DNA of 64,000 nucleotides from Bradyrhizobium uaiense (lineage in GTDB: Bacteria; Pseudomonadota; Alphaproteobacteria; Rhizobiales; Xanthobacteraceae), in NCBI RefSeq assembly GCF_010811875.1, contig NZ_VKHP01000015.1, positions 1 through 64,000 on the forward strand. The letters run 5' to 3'. A program made the translations under genes and the position numbers. Position 1 is the first letter of the stretch. Every line of letters starts with the position of its first letter. Positions 1 through 8,889 of the stretch are shown here, one piece after another. Under the pieces are notes generated by a model, which did not search any database, had not been told where the DNA came from, and worked only from the letters and a program-made list of their open reading frames with translations.

Positions 1-428
1 ACGTCGGCGAAGGTATAGCGGCCGAGATTGCGCAGCGGCTCCGCGATCAGAAACAGGATCATCGGGAAGCCGACGAGAAAGCCGATCGCGTAGATCATGC
101 CGTCATAGCCAGATGTGTAGACCAGCGCCGTAACACCTAGGAACGTCGCGGCCGAGGTATAGTCGCCCGCGATCGCGAGTCCGTTCTGGACGCCTTTTAG
201 TCCGCCGCCGGCGGCATAGAAGTCCTTTGCCGTATGCGTGCCGCGTCCCGCCGCCCACCATGTGATCGCGAGACTCACGGCTGCGAAACCAAGGAACATG
301 GCGATCGCCGTGACGTTCAGCGATTGCCGCGCACCGACCGCGCCAGTCAGCACATCGGCCGCCGCAGAATTGGAAACAAGGGCAAATGCGGTCGCAAAAA
401 GGGCCCCGCAGGCCGAACGCGAAATCAT
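1..428 (-). CDS. actP: Cation/acetate symporter ActP, N-terminal part (runs off left edge)
   Basis: This is the first 142 codons of a sodium:solute symporter that takes up acetate and other short monocarboxylates across the inner membrane. Reading leftwards from ATG at 428, the protein has a cleavable-looking signal segment ending near residue 24 and a first transmembrane helix. The ActP-type stretch [10 protein letters not shown] follows, and near the window edge comes [15 protein letters not shown], which closely matches ActP/YjcG proteins. The ATG overlaps the stop of the upstream DUF485 gene by four bases (ATGA), the usual yjcH-actP arrangement, so translation is probably coupled. The rest of the gene is outside the window. 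Confidence 0.9.
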   Translation of the reverse strand, partial: MISRSACGALFATAFALVSNSAAADVLTGAVGARQSLNVTAIAMFLGFAAVSLAITWWAAGRGTHTAKDFYAAGGGLKGVQNGLAIAGDYTSAATFLGVTALVYTSGYDGMIYAIGFLVGFPMILFLIAEPLRNLGRYTFAD

Positions 429-725
429 CGGAAATCCTCCATCAGAACTTGGCTGAGCCGATCGAAACGGGTATTGGCCCGTCGGACGTAGAGGGCCGTG
501 AGCAGGAAGCCGAACGCGATCAGACTAATGCCGATCAGGACGCCCCAGGTGATCACGGTACCGCTCCAGAGCGGATGTCCGAGCAGGCGGGGCCAGAATG
601 CGATGGTCAGTATTGTAGGCGAAGTACGCGGTCGCCATGACGATCGACATGCTTACGCTGAAGCGCGTGCGCTCGCTTGCGAGCTGTCTGAACGCCGGAT
701 TGTTCTGAATGGCTTGCAGGTCCAT
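425..725 (-). pseudogene. DUF485 (YjcH-like) membrane protein with a one-base frameshift
   Basis: DUF485 proteins are small inner-membrane partners encoded just upstream of ActP. From ATG at 725 the frame gives MDLQAIQNNPAFRQLASERT and a first membrane segment, then breaks after AYFAY. Removing one base at the TT of 613-614 restores the family sequence (ILTIAFWPRLLGHPLWSG, then a second membrane helix and [12 protein letters not shown]) to a TGA at 425-427 that overlaps the actP start. The span is 301 bases, one more than the 300 needed for 99 codons plus stop. This is either a real frameshift that would uncouple actP translation or a sequencing error. Confidence 0.85.
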
Positions 726-763
726 TGATTGGTCGTCCTCCCTCCTTGAATTATTGAATTCGG

Positions 764-2014
764 TTACGCAGCGATTCCGACCGAGACGGCGGTCTCCGCC
801 ATCACCGCCTCAGCGCTGCGGTGGCGTTCCGCCATTGCTCGCTCTTCGGGGGTGGCGATCTGTGCCTGCATGTAGGCGCCAAGATCGCGCGCGCGCCGCA
901 CGACAGCCGCTCCGAACGAAAGCCGGGTCGATTCGAATTTCGCGAGCGCGGCGGAAAACTCTTGAGGATGGGCCCGCAGTGCGTCGACCAGCGCCGCCGC
1001 GTCCTCCGCTGCCTTCGTTACTCCCATTCCGACGTGGGGTCTGGCAACGAAGGCCGCGTCGCCCAGGATCACAGTTCGGGATCCGAGCGCCATACGCGGC
1101 GTCTCGAGATCCAGGATGGCCTGTATGAACGGCTGGCGAGTGAGGCGGACGACCTCGGCGAACTGCGGCGCGAGCAGGCGCTCCGCTTCCCGTCGCATTG
1201 AGGCGATGACGTCCGGACGAATCCGGGGCGGCGGAATGGACAGTTCGTGCCGGACGCCGTCTATGTCGGTCAGGAGATCGGCAAGCCCGTGCTCGGAGTC
1301 GGCCGGACGGTACCAAACGAAATTGAACCGCCTCTCGCCGACATCCATCTCTTCATTGGCGCCCGCTACGGGATAGCCGAGCATCTGCTCCCCCGGAGGC
1401 AGGCTGAAGGCGAACCAGTCGCACAATTCCGCTCGGGTCCGGGGCGAAAGGTCGCGTTCATCGACGAGGCCTCGCCATGCGACGTATCCGGCGTATCTTG
1501 GACGGACATCCGGAGCGAGCCGCGCCCGGACGCACGAAAATATACCGTCCGCGCCAATCAGCAGATCGCCCGAGGCCTCGGAGCCGTCTGAGAAGCGCGC
1601 CAGCACGCGGTCGCCGGTCTCCGCAACGTCCACCAGATTTTTGCCGTGATGATAGTTCTCTCCCGGAAGGGCCGCCCTCAGAAGCCCGTAGAGATGACCC
1701 CACGACGTGAGAACCTGACGCAACTCACGCTCGCCTTCGATGCGGCCGGTGCGATCAAGCACGCGCCGCCCTGGAACAGCAACTCCAACGGCGGCCGCCT
1801 CAGTGTCGATGCCGGCCCTTGCCAACACCTCGAACAGTTCGCGATGCGTGACGATCCCGGCGCCTCGCCCAGCCAGTTCGGCGCCGATGCGTTCGTATAT
1901 GTCGACTTTCCATCCTTGACGGCGCAGCAGCAATGCCGCGAACAGCCCGGCCATGGATCCGCCGATCACTAGTGCCCTCGGCTGTGCTTCCTGCGTCCGG
2001 CGATCTTTGGTCAT
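764..2014 (-). CDS. FAD-dependent monooxygenase (UbiH / PHBH-like, FAD_binding_3)
   Basis: A 416-residue single-component flavoprotein hydroxylase, expected to use NAD(P)H and O2 to hydroxylate an aromatic or N-heterocyclic ring in the cytoplasm. The FAD-binding start reads VIGGSMAGLFAALLLRRQGW. A middle stretch LIGADGIFSCVRARL matches the DG motif, and VILGDAAFVARPHVGMG near residue 315 is the GD motif. Overall it resembles 2,6-dihydroxypyridine 3-hydroxylase and 6-hydroxynicotinate monooxygenase types, but the substrate is not known. ATG at 2014 is preferred over TTG at 2017 because of the GGGAGG ribosome site upstream. It lies 38 bp ahead of the DUF485-actP pair on the same strand and diverges from a TetR gene. 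Confidence 0.85.
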   Translation of the reverse strand: MTKDRRTQEAQPRALVIGGSMAGLFAALLLRRQGWKVDIYERIGAELAGRGAGIVTHRELFEVLARAGIDTEAAAVGVAVPGRRVLDRTGRIEGERELRQVLTSWGHLYGLLRAALPGENYHHGKNLVDVAETGDRVLARFSDGSEASGDLLIGADGIFSCVRARLAPDVRPRYAGYVAWRGLVDERDLSPRTRAELCDWFAFSLPPGEQMLGYPVAGANEEMDVGERRFNFVWYRPADSEHGLADLLTDIDGVRHELSIPPPRIRPDVIASMRREAERLLAPQFAEVVRLTRQPFIQAILDLETPRMALGSRTVILGDAAFVARPHVGMGVTKAAEDAAALVDALRAHPQEFSAALAKFESTRLSFGAAVVRRARDLGAYMQAQIATPEERAMAERHRSAEAVMAETAVSVGIAA

Positions 2015-2059
2015 CAAGCAGCCTCCCCTTCGGCGCGCGGTTGGACCGGCCTCCAGTTA

Positions 2060-2075
2060 TTTATCGCTTGATCAA
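2060..2075. promoter_or_regulatory. Putative TetR operator, copy 1
   Basis: TTTATCGCTTGATCAA matches the pattern TTTATC-N4-GATAAA in the TetR/FAD-monooxygenase divergent region, 45 bp upstream of the monooxygenase ATG. It is the weakest of three copies in the window. Confidence 0.5.
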
Positions 2076-2109
2076 TTATGTGCCCGGCATTGATCCACGT
2101 CAACTATTA

Positions 2110-2125
2110 TTTATCAAATGATAAA
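2110..2125. promoter_or_regulatory. Putative TetR operator, copy 2 (best palindrome)
   Basis: TTTATCAAATGATAAA is a palindrome with seven-base arms (TTTATCA/TGATAAA) around AA, midway between the divergent FAD monooxygenase and TetR genes. A related site occurs at 7377-7392, ahead of the MFS gene. The shared motif suggests one local regulator, probably the adjacent TetR protein. Confidence 0.6.
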
Positions 2126-2214
2126 CAACTTGGTGAGAGTGGCCGCGGGATCGGCTGGGACGGCAAATCAGTGTATGAAGTTGAAGATTCTGCACTCAAA
2201 CCCACGAATCCGGT

Positions 2215-2886
2215 GTGAAGAAGCCCAGCAGAGCGCGTCCCAGAGCGCCTATCCGAGAGCAGCAAAGGCTGGACCCGTCCGAGCGGGAAAGCATCATCGC
2301 GCGAGAGGCGGTCTCATTCTTCGCCGAGTTCGGATTCGAGGGGCAGACCCGCGAGCTAGCGAGACGGCTGCGAATCACCCAACCCCTGCTTTATCGCTAC
2401 TTCCCAAGCAAGGATGCCCTCATCGAGCGGGTCTATCAGGAAGTTTTCGTCGAGCGATGGAAGCCCTCATGGGAGAAGATCATCACCGATCGCTCGGTTC
2501 CCCTCAAGACCAGGCTGATCCAGTTCTATCGCGAGTACGCCGAGGTCATTCTCACGTACGAGTGGATCCGCCTGTTCATGTTTGCGGGCTTGAAGGATCT
2601 TGGATTGAACGCGCGCTATCTCAAGATGCTGCGCGAACGCGCGTTCGAGAAGCTGATCGAGGAGATCAGGTTCGAGTACGGGCGTCCCTCGACCCGTGAC
2701 CTCCCGATCACCGTTCTCGAAATCGAGATGGTGTGGGGCCTTCACGCGGCCATCTTCTATCTCGGAGTACGCAAGTTCATCTATTCGATGCCGCTCGAAA
2801 CGGACGTCAATTCGATCATTGACGCGAAGGTGATGACGTTCCTCGGCGGCATCCGCCCTGTTCTGCCGGCGGAGACTGCGACCTAG
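2215..2886 (+). CDS. TetR/AcrR-family transcriptional regulator
   Basis: A 223-residue one-component repressor. The N-terminal helix-turn-helix spans about residues 25-70 and includes REAVSFFAEFGFEGQTREL and the recognition region ITQPLLYRYFPSKDALIERVY. The C-terminal ligand domain is all-helical and poorly conserved, as usual. The start is GTG at 2215; no ATG lies nearby in frame. It is transcribed away from the FAD monooxygenase-DUF485-actP genes, and the shared 200-bp promoter region contains two copies of a palindrome, TTTATC-N4-GATAAA, that is a plausible operator. A third copy lies upstream of the MFS gene at 7473, so its regulon may include the oxidoreductase block. Confidence 0.85.
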   Translation: MKKPSRARPRAPIREQQRLDPSERESIIAREAVSFFAEFGFEGQTRELARRLRITQPLLYRYFPSKDALIERVYQEVFVERWKPSWEKIITDRSVPLKTRLIQFYREYAEVILTYEWIRLFMFAGLKDLGLNARYLKMLRERAFEKLIEEIRFEYGRPSTRDLPITVLEIEMVWGLHAAIFYLGVRKFIYSMPLETDVNSIIDAKVMTFLGGIRPVLPAETAT

Positions 2887-3025
2887 GTCCGGTAGCTGGA
2901 TCCACCTCCGCTCCGTCGACGCGCTACGGACGCGGTTCAAAATCCTTGGCCAATGGTTGCTTTGCGCGGCCTCCGTCGAGCGAACGGATCGCTTCGGGCG
3001 AAATCGAGAGAGCATCCTGCGCCAA

Positions 3026-5254
3026 CTAAGCGTCCATCGCTTTTTTGATGCGCGCAGGCGTAATCGGAAGTTGGTAGAACCGAACGCCCGTTGCATCCCT
3101 GATTGCGTTGGCGAGCGCGGCTCCCGTTGGTCCTTGCGCAGCCTCGGCGACGCCGTAGAAGGCATCGCCCGGCCGGTCCACCAGGTGGACTTCCACCGTT
3201 CCCGGGACGCTGTCGAACCGCACGATCGGATAGGCCGACCAGTCCACGGACGTGACGCGGGTTCGGTCGAACGTCACCCGCTCGAAGAGCGTCCAGCTCG
3301 TCGCCTGCAAAATGCCGCCTTCGATCTGGTTGCGGACGCCGTCCGGGTTCACGATCTGCCCGGTGTCCACCGCCGCCACGACCCTGCGGACGCGAACCGC
3401 GCCGTTCAGCCGGATAACCTCGACCTCGACAGCCACTGCGCACCAAGCCTCCAGATTCTTGTAGCGCGCGAAGCCGATCCCGAAGCCGATATTTTCCGAA
3501 GACTTTACCCGTGCGGTCCACCCGAAACGCGAGGCCGCCGATTCAATAACGGCGCGCGCGCGTGGATCTTCCATGTGCCGAAGACGAAATGCCACGGGAT
3601 CCTGATTCGAGCGGACGGCCAATTCGTCCAGGACAGCCTCGATCGAGAAGACGTTGAGATAGGCGCCCAAGGAACGCATGGACGAACCGCGCAAGGGCAT
3701 GTCGGGAACGAAATGACTGACCACGCGGCAGTTCGCGATCGCGTAGAGCGGAATCGCGTTCCGGTCGCCGCCGCCTTCCGGCTGCGCAAGCGCGACGGGT
3801 GGCGCGGGCGGAAAGGGGTCCGACTTCAGTCGGGCGGCAATCAGCGTCCCCGGCGGGCCGGGCCGCATCATGTGCGACTGGCTCCAAACTTCGTGGTGCC
3901 AATCGGCGATCGCGCCGTCGGCGCCGACTGTCGCCTTCAGCTTGACCACCATGCCCGGCCCGAACGGATCCCATGCGTGCTCCTGTTCGCGCATCAGTTG
4001 GACCCTGACCGGCCGCCCGGGCACCGCGACGGCGAGTATCGCCGCGTCGGCCGCAACGTCATCGGCACCGTTGTGGCCGTAGCATCCGGCGCCTTCCGCA
4101 TGGACGCAGCGCACGTTCTCGGCGGGCATCCGCAGCATGCCGGCGATCGCATCCCGAAGGAAGAACACACCTTGGGTATGGGTCCAAAGCGTGAGCTTTC
4201 CTTCCTCGAGTTGCGCAAGCGCGCACGACGGTCCGATTGATCCATGCGTGAGATAGGGCCTGCTGAAGGTGCCTTCGACCAGGATCCCCGGCGCGCCGGG
4301 ATTTCCGGTGCCGTGAATCGTCGTGTCGCGCGATGGCAGATTCATCAGTGCGGCCGGCAGATCCGCCTCGTCCGGCAGTGCCTCGCGCTCGATCCAATTC
4401 GTCGTGGCCGCAAGAGTTCGCATTCCCTGCACTGCGGCCCACTCGCGTTCCGCGATTACGCCGAGGAAATTGCCGTCCCGCACGACCTTGACGATCCCGG
4501 CCATCCGCTCGACCCGCGCGACGTCGCAGTCCCGCAACGTAGCGCCATAACTCGGCGGGCGAACGACACGACCGTGCAGCATCCCTTCGGGGCGCAGATC
4601 GTGGACGTACGCCGCTCCACCCGTCACCTTGGCCGGAATATCGACCCTTGGAACGGGCCGACTCATCACGGCGAAGTCTGCCGGCGAGGTCAGGCGCGAC
4701 GTCTGACCGGCGTCGACCGACAGCAATTGATCGCGAACCAATTCACCATAGCCGAGGCGCTTGCCATCGGTCCCGAACACCTCGCCGCCACGTACCTGCA
4801 GCGAGGCGGCGGACATGCCGAGTCTGCGAGCCGCTTCGTCCCGGAGTAGTTCGCGCGCTTGCGCCGCCGCATTCCGAATCGCGGTGCCGGAGTCCTGCAT
4901 CGAATGGCTGGCGGCGGTGTAGCCTTCATTGGGCGTCCGCGCCGTGTCGGCCGTGACCAGCGATAACCGCTCTAGCGGCAACTTCAGCTCCTCCGCCGCG
5001 ACCTGAAGAAGCGCTGTTTTAAGGCCCTGTCCAAGCTCGGCCTTTCCGGTGAGGATCGTCGCGGCACCGGACGCGTCGATGCGGATCCACGCGTCGATCC
5101 TCGGAGTGTCGTCGAGGCTTCCTGGCAGGCCGTGCTTCGAGGGACTTCCGCCCGTGCCGGTTTCGGTCTGTGCGTGCGTCCCGGAGAGCCGGAAGGCGAC
5201 GATGAGCGCGCCGGCGCCGGCCAGAACGCTGCGCCGAGAGACAGCCTGCATCAT
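3026..5254 (-). CDS. Molybdopterin-dependent oxidoreductase large subunit (IorB / aldehyde dehydrogenase type)
   Basis: A 742-residue molybdenum-cofactor subunit of the xanthine oxidase family, closest in layout to isoquinoline 1-oxidoreductase beta and the membrane-linked aldehyde dehydrogenases. The N-terminus SRRSVLAGAGALIVAF is a twin-arginine-type export signal, so the enzyme should act in the periplasm. Family stretches include GKAELGQGLKTALLQ near residue 65, EGYTAASHSMQDSGTAIRN, and the late GVAEAAQGPTGAALANAIRDA. The start overlaps the stop of the iron-sulfur subunit by four bases (ATGA), and a three-haem cytochrome c gene lies just upstream of that, giving a complete electron path to the respiratory chain. 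The physiological substrate cannot be read from sequence; aldehydes or N-heterocycles are typical. Confidence 0.9.
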   Translation of the reverse strand: MMQAVSRRSVLAGAGALIVAFRLSGTHAQTETGTGGSPSKHGLPGSLDDTPRIDAWIRIDASGAATILTGKAELGQGLKTALLQVAAEELKLPLERLSLVTADTARTPNEGYTAASHSMQDSGTAIRNAAAQARELLRDEAARRLGMSAASLQVRGGEVFGTDGKRLGYGELVRDQLLSVDAGQTSRLTSPADFAVMSRPVPRVDIPAKVTGGAAYVHDLRPEGMLHGRVVRPPSYGATLRDCDVARVERMAGIVKVVRDGNFLGVIAEREWAAVQGMRTLAATTNWIEREALPDEADLPAALMNLPSRDTTIHGTGNPGAPGILVEGTFSRPYLTHGSIGPSCALAQLEEGKLTLWTHTQGVFFLRDAIAGMLRMPAENVRCVHAEGAGCYGHNGADDVAADAAILAVAVPGRPVRVQLMREQEHAWDPFGPGMVVKLKATVGADGAIADWHHEVWSQSHMMRPGPPGTLIAARLKSDPFPPAPPVALAQPEGGGDRNAIPLYAIANCRVVSHFVPDMPLRGSSMRSLGAYLNVFSIEAVLDELAVRSNQDPVAFRLRHMEDPRARAVIESAASRFGWTARVKSSENIGFGIGFARYKNLEAWCAVAVEVEVIRLNGAVRVRRVVAAVDTGQIVNPDGVRNQIEGGILQATSWTLFERVTFDRTRVTSVDWSAYPIVRFDSVPGTVEVHLVDRPGDAFYGVAEAAQGPTGAALANAIRDATGVRFYQLPITPARIKKAMDA

Positions 5255-5739
5255 CGAGCTGTCCTCGCCTCAACTGTCTTTGGCCGCATCTCTTCTGCGG
5301 CGCGCCGGATCGCACGCAGGATGCGCATGTGCGTTCCGCATCGGCAAAGATGAGGTTGCAATTCCGCTTCGATCGACTCGTCGGTGGCGTGCGGATCGCG
5401 ATTGAGCAATGCCTGGGCGCGCATCATCATGCCGGGAATGCAGTATCCGCATTGTGCGGCCTGTTCGGCGATGAAGGCGCGCTGCATCGGGCCAGGAGCG
5501 TCCCGGCTCCCGATTCCTTCCAGCGTGGTGACCGTCCGTCCCTCCAATACCATCACCGGCGTCACGCAGGAGAACACAGCCTTGCCATCCACAATGACCG
5601 TGCAAGCTCCGCATTGGCCAAGCCCGCACCCGAATTTCGCCGCGTTCAGTCCAAGCTCGTCCCTGAGGACGTAGAGTAGCGGCGTGTCGGGACTAGCCTC
5701 GATGGTACGGCTGTCGCCGTTGACGATCAGGGTTGTCAT
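5251..5739 (-). CDS. [2Fe-2S] subunit of molybdenum oxidoreductase (IorA type)
   Basis: A 162-residue iron-sulfur subunit carrying electrons from the molybdenum site to the cytochrome. The plant-ferredoxin-type cluster ligands are in KFGCGLGQCGACTVIV with a later cysteine in AVFSCV. The second cluster uses QCGYCIPGMM and LCRCGTHMRI. It has no signal of its own, as expected for a subunit that is co-exported with the Tat-bearing partner. It is translationally coupled to the large subunit through an ATGA overlap and follows the cytochrome c gene by about 40 bp. Length and cysteine spacing fit the family exactly. Confidence 0.93.
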   Translation of the reverse strand: MTTLIVNGDSRTIEASPDTPLLYVLRDELGLNAAKFGCGLGQCGACTVIVDGKAVFSCVTPVMVLEGRTVTTLEGIGSRDAPGPMQRAFIAEQAAQCGYCIPGMMMRAQALLNRDPHATDESIEAELQPHLCRCGTHMRILRAIRRAAEEMRPKTVEARTAR

Positions 5740-5779
5740 GGCGTCTCACCGAGCCTCCTGTGTCTTTTTCGGTCTGAAC

Positions 5780-7084
5780 TCACCGGCCGCCTCTCGCTTC
5801 CGCAACCGCCTTGGTCAACCCATCCCATTGCTGCTTTCCCGCAAACCGGGTGCGCAAATAGCTGGCGAGATCGGAGACCTGCCGGTCGTCAAGGACATCG
5901 CCGAAACCGGGCATGATGGGATGCGCGGACGCGCCGGCAGCTGCCGGTATCCCCCGCACCACCAGATTGATCAGGTTAACGGGCGTCGCGTCTGCGACCG
6001 CGGTGGAGAGATCGAGTCTCAAGCCGCCGAGCGGCAAGGGTCTGTCGCCATCGTGGCACGACGCGCAGACCGTGGCGTAGATGGCACCGCCCGGCTCGGA
6101 CGGGATGGCCGGCGTCGCCGCCTGAGCGCCGGCGGCCTGCGAGAATCGCCCGGGGCCCGAAGCTGCCCGCTCCGCATCATTCCGTCCCTCTCCTTTGCCT
6201 AGAGAGGCGAGATAGTGGGCCATTGCGCCGACGTCCGCGGGATCGACGTGGGACAAATTGTCGACCACGTTCGCCATAGGCCCCTGAGCGGTCCCATGCA
6301 GGGGATGCGAGCCACGTGCGAGATAGTCCGCGAGGGCGGCTTCGTCCCATGCGACTGGCGATAGTGAGCCTCGCCCGAGCGCATAGGCGCGCCAGCCTTC
6401 GGCCTCGCCGCCTGCGAAACCGGCCGATTTCATTTCCGCGCCGAGAAGATTTCGAGGGGAATGGCAGGCGCCGCAGTGGCCCAGTCCGTCGACCAGATAC
6501 TTGCCCCTGTTCCATTTCTCGTCCTTCGACGGATCGGCGACGAAACGCGCCCGACGGAGGAAGAGAAGCTTCCAGCCGGCCAACGTCAGACGGACGTTGA
6601 GGGGAAAGGGAAGCTCGTTCGGTGGTGCCGACGACTTGACCGGATCGAGCGACATGAAGAAGGCGTACAACGCCTTCGTATCGTCGTCCGACACACGCGT
6701 GAAATGGTCATACGGAAAAGCTGGATAGAGGTGGCGTCCTTCGCGATCGACACCGGACCGCAGAGCGCGAATGAACGCCTGCTCCGACCATCGCCCGATG
6801 CCCGTCTCCGGATCTGGCGTGATGTTGGTGGAGTAGATCGTTCCGAAGGGCGTCGGCATCGCAAGCCCTCCGGCGTATGGGGGGCCGCCGGGCGCGGTAT
6901 GGCATGTGGCGCAGTCGCCAAGGAGGGCAAGGCTCGCTCCGCGGCGCACCACGGCACGATCCAGTGCGCCGAGCGACCTCGGATCGATCGGAGCAATCGA
7001 TGATTCCCAAGCATATAGAAGTGCAGCCGTCCCACCGAATGTTCCGATGGCAAGCAGTGCGAGCAGAACGAACCTGAGCTTCAT
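5780..7084 (-). CDS. Three-haem cytochrome c (electron acceptor subunit of the aldehyde oxidase complex)
   Basis: A 434-residue c-type cytochrome with an N-terminal membrane anchor or signal (MKLRFVLLALLAIGTFGGTAALLYAW). It has three haem attachment sites: CATCH near residue 58, CGACH near residue 205 and CASCH near residue 342. Downstream methionines in GGLAMPTPFG and HPIMPGFG are likely axial ligands. This is the size and haem number of the cytochrome subunit of membrane alcohol and aldehyde dehydrogenases, which passes electrons to quinone. It is the first gene of the cytochrome-[2Fe-2S]-molybdenum set, all on the minus strand. Confidence 0.9.
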   Translation of the reverse strand: MKLRFVLLALLAIGTFGGTAALLYAWESSIAPIDPRSLGALDRAVVRRGASLALLGDCATCHTAPGGPPYAGGLAMPTPFGTIYSTNITPDPETGIGRWSEQAFIRALRSGVDREGRHLYPAFPYDHFTRVSDDDTKALYAFFMSLDPVKSSAPPNELPFPLNVRLTLAGWKLLFLRRARFVADPSKDEKWNRGKYLVDGLGHCGACHSPRNLLGAEMKSAGFAGGEAEGWRAYALGRGSLSPVAWDEAALADYLARGSHPLHGTAQGPMANVVDNLSHVDPADVGAMAHYLASLGKGEGRNDAERAASGPGRFSQAAGAQAATPAIPSEPGGAIYATVCASCHDGDRPLPLGGLRLDLSTAVADATPVNLINLVVRGIPAAAGASAHPIMPGFGDVLDDRQVSDLASYLRTRFAGKQQWDGLTKAVAEARGGR

Positions 7085-7472
7085 CGCCCTCCCCTCCAGG
7101 ATGCGATCGCCATATCAAGCAGGTCCGGGCCTCATCTTTTCAGTTTCATGCGCGACTTGCACAAACCCCCGATCACAGTTCGACGAGCCAATCCAAAGCG
7201 TGCGTACGGAATCCAATACGTGCGTTCATCCGCAACGTAAGAATCGATCAAGACTCTCACGTCTGAAAAGCGAACGTGCAGCCGAGGTGCGGTCGCAGCG
7301 ACCGCCAACATCGTCGCGGTCGCGCCGATGAAGCACACGCTCATGGGAGCCATCCATTTTCGAGGATATCTTGCTATTTATCGATTGATAATTAACTCTC
7401 GATCCTGCTTGAGGTCAAGAGCCGGGCGCATCGAACCGAGACTGCGTGCCGACGAAACGAGGATTTGCCGCC
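7085..7472. promoter_or_regulatory. Divergent regulatory region between cytochrome c and MFS genes
   Basis: This 388-bp gap holds no credible gene. It contains a direct repeat (AATCCAAAGCGTGCGT at 7190-7205 and AATCCAATACGTGCGT at 7210-7225) with an exact 20-bp period, which places two sites on the same face of the helix. It also contains a TTTATC-N4-GATAAA-like site at 7377-7392. Confidence 0.5.
7377..7392. promoter_or_regulatory. Putative TetR operator, copy 3
   Basis: TTTATCGATTGATAAT matches the two copies at 2060 and 2110 at 11 of the 12 defined positions of TTTATC-N4-GATAAA. It lies 80 bp upstream of the MFS start, so this transporter may share the regulator encoded at 2215. Confidence 0.5.
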
Positions 7473-8681
7473 ATGTCGACGTCAACGATTGCGACGGACC
7501 AACAGGTCCCCGAACTCACGCGCGCACGCACGTTCGCTATGACGGTCTGCGCGGGGATCGCGGTCGCGAACATCTATTATAACCAGCCCCTGCTGGGCCT
7601 GATCGAGGCGAGCTACCCGAATTCCTCGGCAATCGGTCTCATTCCCACGGCCACGCAATTCGGCTACGCCGTCGGCCTCCTGTTCCTGGTGCCCCTAGGA
7701 GATCTGGTCGAAAGGCGACGCCTCATCGCCGCGCAGTTCGTCGTTCTGGCAGCGGCTCTCGCATTCGCGGCGATCGCCCCGTCTACGTTCGCGTTGATTG
7801 CGGCGTCGCTCATGCTGGGTGTGGCGGCCACCGTGGCCCAACAGCTCGTCCCGTTTGCCGCAACGCTTGCCGACGACCGGACCAGAGGCGCGGCAGTCGG
7901 AACGGTGGTCAGCGGAATCCTGGGCGGCATTCTCCTCAGCCGCACGATAGCCGGTTTCGTCGGGTCGCACTTCGGATGGCGCGAGATGTTCTGGCTCGGC
8001 GCGCCTTTGGCGCTCGGCGCCGCCGCGCTGGTCCGTCTGATCCTACCGCGCCACCATGCGACGCAACGTATCGGATACCCTGCCGCGCTGCGCTCGCTCG
8101 TCCACCTGCTCGTCGAGGAGCCGGCGCTTCGACTGGCCGCAGCGACGCAAGCAATGCTGTTCGCCTCCTTCATCGCCTTCTGGACCGTCCTGTCTCTTCA
8201 CCTTCGAGAACCCGCCTTCGGACTCGGACCGGAGATCGCCGGTCTGTTCGGCGTCATCGGCGCGTCGGGCATCCTCGCTGCGCCTCTCGCTGGTCGCGTA
8301 GCCGACAAGCGGGGACCCCATCTGGTTATTGCGATCGCTGCCGCCATATCCGTTTCCTCTTGGATCGCCTTCGCGGGCTGGAACGCCATCGCCGGACTGG
8401 TGGTCGGGGTGGTGTTGCTCGACGTGGGCGTGAACGCCGCGCTCGTTTCGAATCAACATCTGATCTTCGCACTCCGTCCGGAGGCCCGAAGCAGGCTGAA
8501 TACCGTGTTCATGACGGCGATGTTCGTCGGCGGTTCGCTCGGGTCCCTCGGGGCAAGTTGGGCGTACGCGCATCTGTCCTGGCTCGGTGTCTGCGGCTAC
8601 GGGGCAGCGCTGGCGGCGGCGGGTCTGCTCGTGCAGCTGCCGACACTTTCCTCACGGACCGGCAAGGCATCGCGTCACTGA
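7473..8681 (+). CDS. MFS transporter (drug/metabolite efflux type)
   Basis: A 402-residue major facilitator with about 12 membrane helices. The N-terminal segment VANIYYNQPLLGLIE is typical of the YnfM/inner-membrane efflux branch often found beside oxidoreductase genes, and the loop after helix 2 reads GDLVERRRLIA, the family's conserved basic loop. The start is ATG at 7473 with GAGGA upstream; an in-frame GTG at 7446 is less likely. It diverges from the molybdenum oxidoreductase operon and precedes the Old Yellow Enzyme gene on the same strand, so it may export a product or toxic substrate of that pathway. The substrate is unknown. Confidence 0.85.
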   Translation: MSTSTIATDQQVPELTRARTFAMTVCAGIAVANIYYNQPLLGLIEASYPNSSAIGLIPTATQFGYAVGLLFLVPLGDLVERRRLIAAQFVVLAAALAFAAIAPSTFALIAASLMLGVAATVAQQLVPFAATLADDRTRGAAVGTVVSGILGGILLSRTIAGFVGSHFGWREMFWLGAPLALGAAALVRLILPRHHATQRIGYPAALRSLVHLLVEEPALRLAAATQAMLFASFIAFWTVLSLHLREPAFGLGPEIAGLFGVIGASGILAAPLAGRVADKRGPHLVIAIAAAISVSSWIAFAGWNAIAGLVVGVVLLDVGVNAALVSNQHLIFALRPEARSRLNTVFMTAMFVGGSLGSLGASWAYAHLSWLGVCGYGAALAAAGLLVQLPTLSSRTGKASRH

Positions 8682-8889
8682 CGCTCTGACCCCATTCGGA
8701 GGTTGCAAGACATGCGCATCGGGGCACGCGAAAGTCGACGTCGCGCTCTCTAGCGCCAAGCGGCTGCAGCTCGAATACGGGAACGCTCTCTACCAATACA
8801 GTCTTGCGCCGGGCAATCGCTGGTCGGGCGAAAGAAGCAGCGACTAACTCGACCCGACTCGGCGAACGATCCTTCAAGGAGTGTGAAAC

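Noticed and set aside
2957-4240. Long plus-strand open frame opposite the molybdenum subunit gene
   Set aside because: A mirror frame caused by high GC and codon bias; no family similarity, while the minus strand is a clear oxidoreductase.
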